A stretch of 64,000 bases of DNA from Alphaproteobacteria bacterium (lineage in GTDB: Bacteria; Pseudomonadota; Alphaproteobacteria; Rhizobiales; OSC116), in assembly GCA_002400495.2 (NCBI GenBank), contig NVQL02000074.1, positions 124,001-188,000 of the forward strand. Direction: 5' to 3'. This document shows positions 1-9,101 of the stretch, in pieces. Position 1 is the first letter of the stretch. Each line of letters opens with the position of its first letter. Under the pieces are notes generated by a model, which worked only from the letters and a program-made list of their open reading frames with translations, did no database searches and was not told the origin of the DNA. Made by a program: the position numbers and the translations under genes.

Positions 1-2604
1 GGCACGTTTCACATGCCCAAATTGAATCTCAGAACGTAAACCCGTGGTGTTCAAATCAAACGGAAAAGATGTTTTAAGCAGGCTTTCACGCTCCTGCCAG
101 TCAACATAGGTATCAAATTCAATTTGCCGCTCATTATGCCGCAACGAAACTATCTGCACAATTTTCGAGTTTTCATAAGTTTTTTCAATCCGAATGGCCG
201 CCCGATACGGGCCAGTCTCCACCACCTCTATGCGCGTAGCTACGCCCGATAATGGCCAAGATTGCTCAACAAACGACCGATCAATATCCCATGCACTCCA
301 ATTAAGCGGCTTATCTTCATAAATTACCAACGCATTGGCAGTTTTGCCAACTTCAATCAATTCACGTTGCGCCACTTTATCAAATATCGAACTAATTTCG
401 CCATTTTCATCAATCTCAACGCGCAAAACTTCGTTTTCCATATGATCAAACGAAACACTCAAAGACGTCTCAGGTTCTACGGTTGGTGTTGCCAACAACT
501 GCGCCGACGCCCACCCCAACGAAGGAATCCTCCCCACAGGAGCAATAAAACAAACCTCACCATTCGCCCGCACAGATTTTTGCATAACATGCGCAATGCC
601 ATTCATCGCCAACGCCTTTGCATCACCAACATCACTAGCAATTTTCACCAATTCACCATCACGAATTTGGCTGGTAAAATTAAACAAATTAAGTATCCCA
701 ACGCAAGGTTTCGCAATTTTATTCACCATTTCATGATGTAAACCTTGCTTCCCCTCCAATGCAGAAAAAAGCACAGCATATTCAACATCAGAATCATCAT
801 ATACCTCTGCAATAGACGTACCTGGCAAAATATCATGAAATTGATTAATCAATATAACCTTCCACAATTCATTAATCTTTTCATTCGGATATTTAGTCTC
901 AGCATCAAACACCATCGCCATCACACTCAAATATTCAAGCTCTCGCATGGCACGCTCTGCACGTCGGTTATTGGTCTTATTTTTCGCCACCGAGGTCAAT
1001 GTTCCACGATGAAATTGAAGATATAACTCACCATTCCACACCGGGAAATTTTCAATATTTTCATCCATACGCGCGCCAAGCCGCTGCAAAAATGGCGCTA
1101 TGCCTTCAAATTTAACAAGCGGCGCACCAGGTATCCCGCGCTCAAATCGCCGCCCACTTTCAATCATTCGCCGTGTCGGGCCACCACCACCATCTCCATA
1201 CCCATAGCAAATCAACACTTCATCATTCAAAGCTTTAGGCTCATAACGCTTCCAAGCACCCATAACTTCACTGGCCGAAAGAACCGAATTATAAGTGGTA
1301 AAAGTCTGCTCACTTGTAAAATCTTGAGTGGTAATCAGCTGCGCTTTGGTCGTCGTGCCATCAATCCCACGCCAAAAAAAAGTGTCATAAGGCAAACGGT
1401 CAGAATCATTCCAACTCAATTTTGAAGTGACAAAATATTCCAAACCAGATTTCTGCATAATTTGCGGCAAGTTTGCCGAATAACCAAATGTGTCTGGCAA
1501 CCAAGCCACTTTCGGCGTGACACCAAATTGCTGCTGGTGAAACCGCCGCCCAAACATAAATTGCCGCACCAGAGACTCGCCCGAAATAATGTTAACATCA
1601 GGCTCCACCCACATAGCACCTTCAATTTCAAATTGCCCAGAAGCAACCTTTTTCTTAACTTTCTGCCATATTTCAGGATAATCATCTTTCAAAAAATCGA
1701 GCAAAACCGCCTGATTATACATAAACACAAATTCTGGATATTCATCCATAAGCGATAAAGCCGTCGCAAAACTACGCCCCGTTTTATCCCGTGTATGTAA
1801 AACCCGCCACAACCACGCCACATCAATATGCGTATGCCCAATAGCGGTTATTGTTGGCTTAGATTCAGTATCTTGTAACTGATAAATCTCACCAGCAATC
1901 AACTCAGCAGCCTTTAGCGAAGCTTCAAAATTTTCAGTCACCCCACCACGTCTATCCAAAGCCCGCAACGACCTTTCAATAATATTCAATATGGCGTGTC
2001 GCCGCCCATCATGTTGTGGCAATAATATCGCGACATCTAGCGGAATTTGCAAATCATAGTAAAGCTGCTCCACCCGCTCAAACCGCGTAAAAAAATCAAC
2101 TTTAAACCCAACCAATGGTCGGTCAAAAAATGTAAAAGCATTAATCGTAACCGTATATTTTTCGCCAGCAACCGCATTACGAGCAATCACCAACTCAGTG
2201 TGATTACCATCCAAAGCCTGCGCAATCTTGCCATTTATATACACCAAACACTGCGGGTCAGTCGAACCCAGTCTATCTTGCCATTGTGAAGTAAAATGCA
2301 ATAAAAACACCTTACCAGCAGCATCTTGCGGTACAGTAACTTCAGCAGAAAACCAAGTATGGCCTTGTTTCCGACCCCAAACAGTTTTTTGCGTAAATTC
2401 TTCCCATTGCCTCCAGTCAGCAGCCAAGGCCTCTGCTTCAGTTGGGTCAACAATACGATAATGCCAATTTATTTCACCATCAACAGAAGTTAAAATTTTA
2501 GCTTCCAAATCTTCACACAAGCGCAAAAGCTTGGCTTCTTGGCGCAAACTATCACTCTGCAAGTCATGCTTTTTCGCCAAGGGATTTATATAAAATTCTT
2601 CCAT
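1..2604 (-). CDS. GH38 alpha-mannosidase, 3' end beyond window
   Basis: Hydrolyses alpha-mannosidic bonds; a retaining, zinc-dependent glycoside hydrolase, probably cytoplasmic since no signal peptide is visible. 868 codons are in the window and the frame stays open to base 1. A GH38 N-terminal region precedes the zinc-binding GHTHIDVAWLW motif (about residues 253-263). WLPDTFGYS carries the likely nucleophile Asp371, followed by YGDGGGGPT and NQFHDILPG (about residue 588). The last residues, near FGHVKR, match the C-terminal beta domain, so only a few hundred residues are missing. The start at 2604 is preceded by an AGGAAG ribosome site. It may serve breakdown of algal or fungal mannosides. 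It is separated from the TRAP operon by about 140 bases. The family is certain; the exact linkage specificity is not. Confidence 0.93.
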   Translation of the reverse strand, partial: MEEFYINPLAKKHDLQSDSLRQEAKLLRLCEDLEAKILTSVDGEINWHYRIVDPTEAEALAADWRQWEEFTQKTVWGRKQGHTWFSAEVTVPQDAAGKVFLLHFTSQWQDRLGSTDPQCLVYINGKIAQALDGNHTELVIARNAVAGEKYTVTINAFTFFDRPLVGFKVDFFTRFERVEQLYYDLQIPLDVAILLPQHDGRRHAILNIIERSLRALDRRGGVTENFEASLKAAELIAGEIYQLQDTESKPTITAIGHTHIDVAWLWRVLHTRDKTGRSFATALSLMDEYPEFVFMYNQAVLLDFLKDDYPEIWQKVKKKVASGQFEIEGAMWVEPDVNIISGESLVRQFMFGRRFHQQQFGVTPKVAWLPDTFGYSANLPQIMQKSGLEYFVTSKLSWNDSDRLPYDTFFWRGIDGTTTKAQLITTQDFTSEQTFTTYNSVLSASEVMGAWKRYEPKALNDEVLICYGYGDGGGGPTRRMIESGRRFERGIPGAPLVKFEGIAPFLQRLGARMDENIENFPVWNGELYLQFHRGTLTSVAKNKTNNRRAERAMRELEYLSVMAMVFDAETKYPNEKINELWKVILINQFHDILPGTSIAEVYDDSDVEYAVLFSALEGKQGLHHEMVNKIAKPCVGILNLFNFTSQIRDGELVKIASDVGDAKALAMNGIAHVMQKSVRANGEVCFIAPVGRIPSLGWASAQLLATPTVEPETSLSVSFDHMENEVLRVEIDENGEISSIFDKVAQRELIEVGKTANALVIYEDKPLNWSAWDIDRSFVEQSWPLSGVATRIEVVETGPYRAAIRIEKTYENSKIVQIVSLRHNERQIEFDTYVDWQERESLLKTSFPFDLNTTGLRSEIQFGHVKRA

Positions 2605-2742
2605 ATCAAATGCTTCCTACAAATTATCATTTGAACGAAGAGTACGGTTAGCCATTATTGGAGTCAATTTATTACTCGCCTTGTGTAATAATAAATATTG
2701 GCATCAAATGCCTTATATTGAAAAGTTAAATACAGCGAAAAT

Positions 2743-3750
2743 TCAAAAACATTCAGATAAAAACCCAACCACGTTGGAGTGCACTTCAGCAATTTTATTT
2801 TCCGCAATCATAAAATGTGCACCATTGCCTACAATGGTGTAACGTTTTACGGGCGAAGCCAAACTATCAAAAAGCCTTGTCGCATCTTCATGCGTCGAAA
2901 CAGGGTCTGCCGAGCCTCGCATTAACAATGTCGGAATCCTAATTGTGCGGCTATCATATAGCGGTATGCCATCAAAAACATTCTGCAAATCACAAATTGT
3001 ACCATTAGGAACTCGAAAATGTTGCGCCCTCACCGCCTCCTGCCCTTGGTCAGCAGCGAGGCAATTGTCAACCAAGGCTTCCAAAACACCATCAGGCCGC
3101 CAAGATGCCTTGTCTTTAACAGGAATTTCATCGTCCCATCTTGTCCTCAAATCCTCAACCGAAACATTCCTATAAGCCCCAATTTTCGAACCACCCTGCT
3201 CACCATTTGCAGAATTGACAACGGCTTCCATCCAAGACGGCCGCTTATTGGGTTCTGAATATAGCGGCGCATATAAAACCAATCGCCTAACATTTAATTG
3301 CGGGTTTTCAGCAATTAATTTACCACAAATAATCGTGCCCCACGAGCAACCTAGCAAATCAACTTCATCAGCCCCCGTATATTCAGAAATAAAATCAATC
3401 GCATCAATCACATCTTGCTCAACTTCTTCAGCCGTAGCATATGGTTTGCTTTGCGATGGCGGAAAACCAAAACATTCTGGCCGACTAGAATGGCCATATC
3501 CCCTTAAATCCACAGCAAAAACATGAAAGCCATCAGCCGCCAACCTATCCATCCAAGACCACCCCTCAAGCGGGTTATCCCACAAAACACTCGATATGGT
3601 TGCCCCATGCACCAAAAGAAGCGGGTTTTTGTGGCAATCATTTCCTTCTGGGCGCCGCTCTCTAACATGAAGCTTCACCCGAGGCGTATTCGTCGATTGA
3701 ATCTTATGCGACCGCGTCAATATTTTCGAACAATTAGATTGAATAGAAAT
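2743..3750 (-). CDS. alpha/beta hydrolase, apparent ATT start
   Basis: A 335-residue alpha/beta-hydrolase-fold enzyme of unknown substrate, the last gene of the TRAP operon. Visible are the oxyanion region LLLVHGA, the nucleophile elbow GCSWG with Ser136, an acid residue in RGSADPV, and the catalytic His in GNGAHFM. No signal peptide. An ATG-initiated frame exists from 3852 but would overlap dctM by 88 bases in another frame and add 34 residues unlike the family. Directly after the dctM stop codon lies AGGGAGG (3764-3758), and 7 bases further is ATT at 3750, with no ATG, GTG or TTG at that spacing. I therefore place the start at ATT. A TTG ten codons on has no ribosome site. It probably acts on the compound imported by the transporter. 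Confidence 0.8.
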   Translation of the reverse strand: MSIQSNCSKILTRSHKIQSTNTPRVKLHVRERRPEGNDCHKNPLLLVHGATISSVLWDNPLEGWSWMDRLAADGFHVFAVDLRGYGHSSRPECFGFPPSQSKPYATAEEVEQDVIDAIDFISEYTGADEVDLLGCSWGTIICGKLIAENPQLNVRRLVLYAPLYSEPNKRPSWMEAVVNSANGEQGGSKIGAYRNVSVEDLRTRWDDEIPVKDKASWRPDGVLEALVDNCLAADQGQEAVRAQHFRVPNGTICDLQNVFDGIPLYDSRTIRIPTLLMRGSADPVSTHEDATRLFDSLASPVKRYTIVGNGAHFMIAENKIAEVHSNVVGFLSECF

Positions 3751-3757
3751 AACGACG

Positions 3758-3764
3758 CCTCCCT
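3758..3764 (-). promoter_or_regulatory. ribosome binding site deciding an ATT start
   Basis: On the minus strand AGGGAGG follows the dctM TAA stop immediately and ends 7 bases before ATT (3750-3748). The strength and spacing of this site are the main argument for a non-canonical start codon in the alpha/beta hydrolase gene. Confidence 0.55.
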
Positions 3765-5072
3765 TTATAATAATGACGGCAACGCAGTGATGATGGATGG
3801 GAAAACCGAAAACAACACCAAGCCGAATAAAAATATCGCCACAACAGGCCAAGAGGAGCGATAAATCTCATCCAATGGCACATCTCGAGCCGCACCTTTT
3901 AAGGCGAATAAAGTATAGCCAAATGGCGGCGTTATGCTGCCAATCGTAAGATTTATAAGAAATAAAGTCCAAAACCACATCGGGTCAAAACCATAAGTCC
4001 TGATAATCGGCTCATATAAAGGAATGGCAAGCAATAGAAACGCAAATTGGTCAATAAACATGCATAATATTAACGGCACCGCCATCAACAACATAAACAT
4101 CATCCACGGCTCAATCTGCAAATTCCCCACAAAATCTATCAACCCAGCCGTTGCCCCAATGAATGACAATAACTGGCCAAATAATTTCGAACTGGCGACA
4201 ATAAGCATAATCATCGAACTTATCCCAACCGCCGAGGTTAGCGACTTCCACACCATTTTCATCGAGAATTTTTTATAAATCAACGCCGTCACCAACGCCC
4301 CCACAACGCCAGATGCAGCGGCTTCCGAAGGCGTCGCCACACCCAACAAAATAAGCCCCATAACAAAAAATATAACAATCCCAAACGGCATTGTGCTGGC
4401 CACAGCTTTCCATTTTTCGGCGGCAGTGTAGATTTTGTGATCAACCATGGGCGGCGCTAGTTTTGGGTTAATTTTAATGCGTAATATGACGTAGGAGCCC
4501 ATAATTACGGATAAAATAACCCCGGGAATAAGCCCAGCAATTAGCAAACCAGCAATAGATACATTATTGACTAATGACCCAATGACAATCACCAAAAGAC
4601 TAGGAGGAATAATAGGCGCTAAAGATGCGCCGCCCAATATTGTGAAGTTTGAAAGGCCAGAATCATAACCTTGCTGCTTCATTTGTGGTAAAATCGAGCG
4701 GCCAAGCATAGCAGCAACCGCAACCGCCGAGCCCGACAACGCACCAAATACAGTCGAAAGCGCGATGATCAGAAAATATAACCGCCCCCGTACCTTGCCG
4801 ATAAGCTTATCAAGCGCCGAAGATAAAACCTCAACCGAACCCGATCTAAATAATATTTCACCCATTAAAATAAATAACGGAATGGTCACAAAAGTTTCAG
4901 AGGTCACCGTTTCATATATGCTATTCGAGAACATACCAAAACCGCGCGTGCCAATAACCAGCATCACCCCGCCCAAATTAGCGATCAAAAATGCCGCAAA
5001 AACTGGCAAACCTGTGGCCATCATAAATAGCAAAAAAATCAAGGCAATCGTCAGCGCCCAATACCAGTCCAT
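3765..5072 (-). CDS. dctM: TRAP transporter large permease (DctM type)
   Basis: The 435-residue integral membrane subunit that forms the sodium-coupled translocation channel of a tripartite ATP-independent periplasmic transporter, usually for organic acids. The sequence is a succession of hydrophobic helices with typical DctM segments: FVTIPLFILMGEILFRSG near residue 60, the GGASLAPIIPPS loop near 150, and TLFLINLTIGSITPPFGYTLF near 370. Length is normal for the family. Its ATG lies one base after the dctQ stop, so the two are translationally coupled. It is third in the order dctP-dctQ-dctM-hydrolase. Substrate is unknown; the MarR neighbour and hydrolase suggest a small carboxylate or ester. 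Confidence 0.95.
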   Translation of the reverse strand: MDWYWALTIALIFLLFMMATGLPVFAAFLIANLGGVMLVIGTRGFGMFSNSIYETVTSETFVTIPLFILMGEILFRSGSVEVLSSALDKLIGKVRGRLYFLIIALSTVFGALSGSAVAVAAMLGRSILPQMKQQGYDSGLSNFTILGGASLAPIIPPSLLVIVIGSLVNNVSIAGLLIAGLIPGVILSVIMGSYVILRIKINPKLAPPMVDHKIYTAAEKWKAVASTMPFGIVIFFVMGLILLGVATPSEAAASGVVGALVTALIYKKFSMKMVWKSLTSAVGISSMIMLIVASSKLFGQLLSFIGATAGLIDFVGNLQIEPWMMFMLLMAVPLILCMFIDQFAFLLLAIPLYEPIIRTYGFDPMWFWTLFLINLTIGSITPPFGYTLFALKGAARDVPLDEIYRSSWPVVAIFLFGLVLFSVFPSIITALPSLL

Positions 5073-5073
5073 A

Positions 5074-5634
5074 TTACATATCCGCTTTCTGTGGCTCTCG
5101 CCGACTAGGGTCTATAGCCAAGGATAAAAATTGCAATCCAATCAGCAAAAACCCAATCGGAATAAAAACCGATATCCACCATTTGGGTACAGGCACTGTA
5201 CCCAAGGTTAAAATACCAGAGTCAAATAATTTAAATGTCGCCCCAAAAGTCACCCAACATACGCCCAGTGCAACAACACCCGCCACACAAGCCAAAGTCA
5301 TCTCCAGATTTTTGCGTAATTTAGGTCGGCATTTTTCAACCAAAATCGTAATGGCAACATGCCCATTCTGTCTCGCGACATCAGGTGCCGCCATAAATAT
5401 TGTGCCGGCCAACAAGTAAGTCACCGTATCGCGCGACCACACAGTCGGTGATAAAAAGAAATACCTTAAAACAATTTCCATGCAATAAAGACAAACGATA
5501 AACGCCAAGGTAGCCGCGCTTAAATAAGCCACATATTTGGTCACAATATCCAAAAACTTTATAGCAGTTTTAAACAAGTTAGGAGGTCGGCTATTACCGA
5601 CCTCCTCATTTGCATTTGAGTTCAAATTCGACAT
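5074..5634 (-). CDS. dctQ: TRAP transporter small permease (DctQ type)
   Basis: The 186-residue four-helix small membrane subunit of the TRAP system, which pairs with DctM. Helices occur near residues 27-50, 70-90, 105-130 and 150-175; the motif RDTVTYLLAGTIFMAAPDVARQNGHVA is typical of DctQ (shown in part: APDVARQNGH). ATG at 5634 is chosen; a TTG one codon upstream is the only alternative nearby. The start is 7 bases past the dctP stop. Its first 20 codons contain a perfect 10-base inverted repeat (5581-5606), which makes the N-terminus unusual (EEVGNSRPPN) and probably serves as an RNA structure rather than protein function. Confidence 0.93.
   Translation of the reverse strand: MSNLNSNANEEVGNSRPPNLFKTAIKFLDIVTKYVAYLSAATLAFIVCLYCMEIVLRYFFLSPTVWSRDTVTYLLAGTIFMAAPDVARQNGHVAITILVEKCRPKLRKNLEMTLACVAGVVALGVCWVTFGATFKLFDSGILTLGTVPVPKWWISVFIPIGFLLIGLQFLSLAIDPSRREPQKADM
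5581..5606 (-). terminator. stem-loop after dctP, inside 5' end of dctQ
   Basis: AGGAGGTCGG (5581-5590) and CCGACCTCCT (5597-5606) form a perfect 10-bp GC-rich stem with a 6-base loop. It begins 36 bases past the dctP stop and has no U-tract, so it fits an mRNA-stabilising or attenuating element better than a full terminator. It lies within the dctQ reading frame. Confidence 0.6.
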
Positions 5635-5641
5635 CAATGGC

Positions 5642-6649
5642 TTACCTAGTCATACCAGCGTCTTTAGCTAGCTTTCTAAATGCACGGGCGTCATCACCAG
5701 ACTTGTCTGTTGCAACTTCCCAAACACCTTCAGCCCATAATCTTTCGAATTCAGCCGTTTCAGCATCAGAAAAACTTGTCAATTTCATGCCTTTTTCGAG
5801 CAATAAATCATATTCTTCAATTTGCAGTTTATCAAAATGCGTCAATGAATCCAGTTCCAATTGCTCACCGGCTTCAAGCAAGACATTTTGGGATTTTTCA
5901 TCCAATGAATTCCATTTTTCCAAATTCATAAAGATCATAATGCCAACTTGGCCAAATGATGGATCAGCCATATATTCAATGATTTCATACCATTTCAAAT
6001 CTGCTGCACCCGTTAAGCCCCATGCTGCACCATCTACCGTGCCGCGTTGTAGCGCTGTATAAACATCGCTCACAGGCATATTCAAAGGCGAGCCACCAAG
6101 TGCTTTAATCATCGGATGATAAGAAACCGTACCCCGAATAATGCGGCCACTTAAGCCCTTTTCACCCGTAATCGGTTCACGCAAATAATATCTAAAACCT
6201 TTTGTGCCCGTAGATGGCGTTGAGAGCAATTTCACACCCAATTTTTGGTAATGCGCGTCAATAAAGTCAAACACCCCAGCTTCGCGGCGTTTCACAGGGT
6301 CAACATCAATAGCGTCAATCGCCAAACCAATGGCAGTTGTGCCAGAATGATAGGCAGGATGAGTGAATAACAAGTCAAACACACCCGCTTGCAATGGCTC
6401 CAATTGCTCAAAAGTTGGTATGGTATCAGGGCCGTTAAAAGTGATGGTTGTATCACCACCAGATTTTTCATTGACCAAATCGATAAATTTGGGGCCAATT
6501 TCACGATACCACGCAAAAGTGGGCGAAAAGCCCGATAACATACTTAATTCTTCGGCGGCCACGCTGCTCATTGTAACGCCAGATGCACCAGTAATAACCA
6601 CAGCAATCGCGGTTGCGGTGCGTAATAATTTCGATATTTTAAATTTCAT
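5642..6649 (-). CDS. dctP: TRAP transporter substrate-binding protein (DctP type)
   Basis: The 335-residue periplasmic receptor that captures the substrate and hands it to DctQM. A Sec signal peptide with basic MKFKISKLLR, hydrophobic core and a VAAEELS cleavage region spans about residues 1-32. The remaining DctP-fold sequence includes VIRGT-like RIIRGTVSYHPMIKALGGSP near 165 and YTALQRGTVDGAAWG near 195, the conserved region holding the substrate-anchoring Arg. ATG at 6649 has a GGAGGG ribosome site. It is first in its operon, behind a recognisable promoter and palindromic operator (6694-6722). Substrate cannot be read from sequence; the family commonly binds carboxylates. Confidence 0.94.
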   Translation of the reverse strand: MKFKISKLLRTATAIAVVITGASGVTMSSVAAEELSMLSGFSPTFAWYREIGPKFIDLVNEKSGGDTTITFNGPDTIPTFEQLEPLQAGVFDLLFTHPAYHSGTTAIGLAIDAIDVDPVKRREAGVFDFIDAHYQKLGVKLLSTPSTGTKGFRYYLREPITGEKGLSGRIIRGTVSYHPMIKALGGSPLNMPVSDVYTALQRGTVDGAAWGLTGAADLKWYEIIEYMADPSFGQVGIMIFMNLEKWNSLDEKSQNVLLEAGEQLELDSLTHFDKLQIEEYDLLLEKGMKLTSFSDAETAEFERLWAEGVWEVATDKSGDDARAFRKLAKDAGMTR

Positions 6650-6693
6650 TTTTTCCCTCCATGACTATTTTTGGTTTGTTTTACTCGCCTACA

Positions 6694-6722
6694 GCTTATC
6701 GTCCCATACGGGACTATGTCAA
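6694..6722 (-). promoter_or_regulatory. dctP promoter with palindromic operator in spacer
   Basis: On the minus strand TTGACA (6722-6717) and GATAAG (6700-6695) are separated by 16 bases. The spacer contains the inverted repeat GTCCC-N4-GGGAC (6701-6714). This is a natural target for the divergently encoded MarR protein, whose binding there would block RNA polymerase. Confidence 0.55.
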
Positions 6723-6839
6723 GTCTCAAATGGAACTAATTTCAACTAAACCCATATAAAACCCCACAAAACTCCAAATATAAGGTTGGAAAAAAATCAA
6801 TGTAATGTTAGGTATATGCAATATAGCGGAGTTATACTT

Positions 6840-7322
6840 ATGAATAAAAACCAACCAGCTCAACAATTCACGCATTCGGATTTAATCTTAGAGAACAATG
6901 CAATTGGGTCTATTTGGCAGATTTGTTTTGTGGCAAATAGCTTCGTATTTCCCATTTATGCCTTTTACGACAAACAATATAAAATCTCGAGAATGGAATT
7001 CGTAATTCTGTTTATATTGGCGCATAAAGGCAAGCTGATGGCATGGGAAATGTGCATAATGACAGGCCTACCAAAAAACAACATCAGCCGCGGCGTCAAA
7101 AAACTAGAAAGCAAAGGCCTCATAAAAAGATCGCAAGACCCCAAAGATGCACGCCGCGCTATATTGGTCACCACAAAAACCGGCGAAGGCCTATACCAAG
7201 AACTTATCGTCCATTACACGCGGCGCGCCGACGATTTTTTATCTTTGTTAGATGAAGATGATAAAAATGACTTAGACAGAATTATGCTTAAACTTTCAAA
7301 ATCAATGCCAACCATTTCATAG
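6840..7322 (+). CDS. MarR-family transcriptional regulator
   Basis: A 160-residue winged-helix regulator, dimeric by family. The recognition helix region MTGLPKNNISRGVKKLESKGLI and the wing DPKDARRAILVTTKTGEGL are clear around residues 65-110. I prefer ATG at 6840 (MNKNQPAQQ), which has GGAG 8 bases upstream; an upstream TTG at 6786 and an ATG at 6816 lack such a site. It is divergent from dctP and likely controls that operon through the palindrome at 6701-6714. Its stop codon abuts the stop of the convergent sugar permease gene with no gap. Ligand unknown. Confidence 0.9.
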   Translation: MNKNQPAQQFTHSDLILENNAIGSIWQICFVANSFVFPIYAFYDKQYKISRMEFVILFILAHKGKLMAWEMCIMTGLPKNNISRGVKKLESKGLIKRSQDPKDARRAILVTTKTGEGLYQELIVHYTRRADDFLSLLDEDDKNDLDRIMLKLSKSMPTIS

Positions 7323-8180
7323 CTACCCCTTCACCGCACCTGCAGTTAACCCAGCCACAATATATTTTTGCGCCGCCAAAAACGCCAAAACAGCAGGCAT
7401 AATTGTCAGCGTGATATAGGTCAATATCTTCGGCCAATCATTACCATATTGGCCTTGATATTCCATCAACCCCAGCGGCCAAGTGTAATTTTCAGCAGTG
7501 TTTAACACCACCAATGGCAGCAAATAATTATTCCAGCTCGTCACAAAAGTAATGATCGCAACGGTCGATAATATAGGCAATGAAAGCGGCAAAATTATCG
7601 ACCAAAAAATGCGCCCATAACCCGCGCCATCGATAAGCGCAGATTCAACAATTTCATCAGGTATCTGCTTAAATGCATTACGTGTCAGCAACACACTACC
7701 TGCCAAACCAAACGCCACTTGCGGCAAAATAATTCCCCAATGCGTGTCCAACAAACCCAAATCACGTATCATCAAAAATAACGGTAAAATCGCCGTCGCA
7801 AACGGAAAAGTAAGCCCCAATATCAAATAGTTAAACAGCATTTGCTCACCAAAAAACTTAAGATGCGCAAAAGCAAACGAAGCAGGCGCTGCAATGGCTA
7901 ACGTCAACGCCACCGTCCACATGCCAACATAAAGCGAGTTACCCAATATGCTCCACAAACGCGAGCCAGACAACATATCCCAATAATTTGACCACAACCA
8001 TTGTTCAGGAAAACCAAACGGGTTGGTACGTAACTCCCCAGGGCTTTTCAGTGCGCCGACCATAGTTGTAATCAATGGCACCAACACAATACAAGCCACC
8101 AATATCAACACCAACATTCGCGCCAGTGATTTATTGGGATCTTTAAGACCTGTTGGCCGTTGTTCAGTAATATCAGTCAT
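7323..8180 (-). CDS. carbohydrate ABC transporter permease (MalG/LacG type)
   Basis: A 285-residue inner membrane permease of the CUT1 sugar importer family. Six predicted helices; a conserved EAA loop reads EIVESALIDGAGYGRIFWSIILPLSLP near residues 180-200 (key part: ESALIDGAGYG), the contact site for the ATPase. Length is normal. Its start overlaps the end of the preceding permease gene by 8 bases. It is last in the operon binding protein-permease-permease; the cognate ATPase is probably the divergent gene at 11987. Sugar specificity is unknown, though the ROK regulator suggests a hexose, amino sugar or oligosaccharide. Confidence 0.94.
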   Translation of the reverse strand: MTDITEQRPTGLKDPNKSLARMLVLILVACIVLVPLITTMVGALKSPGELRTNPFGFPEQWLWSNYWDMLSGSRLWSILGNSLYVGMWTVALTLAIAAPASFAFAHLKFFGEQMLFNYLILGLTFPFATAILPLFLMIRDLGLLDTHWGIILPQVAFGLAGSVLLTRNAFKQIPDEIVESALIDGAGYGRIFWSIILPLSLPILSTVAIITFVTSWNNYLLPLVVLNTAENYTWPLGLMEYQGQYGNDWPKILTYITLTIMPAVLAFLAAQKYIVAGLTAGAVKG

Positions 8181-9084
8181 CTTTCATCACCCACTTCTTA
8201 TAGCTAAACGCCACCACAACGCAGATGATAAACAATGCCACCCCCGTTGCAGCACCAAAGCCGACCTTCATGCGACCAATGCCAAAATAATATAAAAAGG
8301 AAACCATAGTGTGGGTTTTATTGAGCGGGTTACCACCCGTTAACGGCACAACAAGGTCAAACAATTGCAACGCGCCCAACAACGAGAAAAACACAGACAA
8401 TCGAATGGTCGGCATAATGCCTGGCAGCGTTACATATCTAAACCGATGCCACGCATTCGCGCCATCAATCGACGCCGCTTCATATAAGCTTTTATCAATC
8501 GCCTGCATGCCCGCAATATACAGCATCATATGAAAACCGAAATATTTCCACACCACAGCCACCAACACCGCCACAAAGGCATATTCTCTATCGGCCAGCA
8601 AAAATATAGCGTCACCACCCATGGCTTGCGAAGCGTGCGAAACCAAACCATTATTGCCATCAAATATAAACCGCCAAATAAGCCCAGCAGCAATGTCCGC
8701 CAATATAAACGGCAAAAAGAAAATCATCCGAAATGTTATAGTGCCTAACCGCCGTTCAGCCAACAAAGCCGCCATCGCCAACGCAATTGGCAATTGCACA
8801 AATAACGACGCGGCAATCAGCAACATATTATTGTTAAACGCCCGCGCAAAAACTTTATTACGTGCAAGCCGTTCAAAATTATCAGTCCCTACAAACCTAT
8901 CAGGCGAAGGCAAACCAAGGCCATTCCAATTAAAAACCGAGTATCCCGCGGCTTCGATAATTGGCAAAATTATAAATAATGTAAATAACGCGATGGCAGG
9001 AGAAACAAAGATAATGGCGGTTTTCCAACCACGCATTTGGCGTTTGGATGCTACATATTGCAATTTCGAAGCACTTGTCGCCAT
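8173..9084 (-). CDS. carbohydrate ABC transporter permease (MalF/UgpA type)
   Basis: A 303-residue permease of the CUT1 importer family, partner of the downstream MalG-type subunit. Six hydrophobic helices with the EAA loop SLYEAASIDGANAWHRFRYVTLPGI near residues 195-220 (key part: YEAASIDGANAW). It lacks the long periplasmic P2 loop found in the true MalF at 21529 of this window, so it belongs to a different subgroup. A terminator-like hairpin (9102-9137) separates it from the binding-protein gene and would lower its expression relative to that gene. Confidence 0.94.
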   Translation of the reverse strand: MATSASKLQYVASKRQMRGWKTAIIFVSPAIALFTLFIILPIIEAAGYSVFNWNGLGLPSPDRFVGTDNFERLARNKVFARAFNNNMLLIAASLFVQLPIALAMAALLAERRLGTITFRMIFFLPFILADIAAGLIWRFIFDGNNGLVSHASQAMGGDAIFLLADREYAFVAVLVAVVWKYFGFHMMLYIAGMQAIDKSLYEAASIDGANAWHRFRYVTLPGIMPTIRLSVFFSLLGALQLFDLVVPLTGGNPLNKTHTMVSFLYYFGIGRMKVGFGAATGVALFIICVVVAFSYKKWVMKDD

Positions 9085-9101
9085 TATTCACTACCCATCA
9101 G

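Noticed and set aside
262-1026. Plus-strand open frames of 159 and 93 codons
   Set aside because: They lie opposite the GH38 mannosidase gene, whose motifs are continuous there; their composition is typical antisense (rich in His, Asn, Arg).
3751-3852. ATG-started N-terminal extension of the alpha/beta hydrolase
   Set aside because: It reads through the end of dctM in another frame, gives an unlikely Cys/His/Val-rich peptide, and ignores the strong ribosome site just after the dctM stop.
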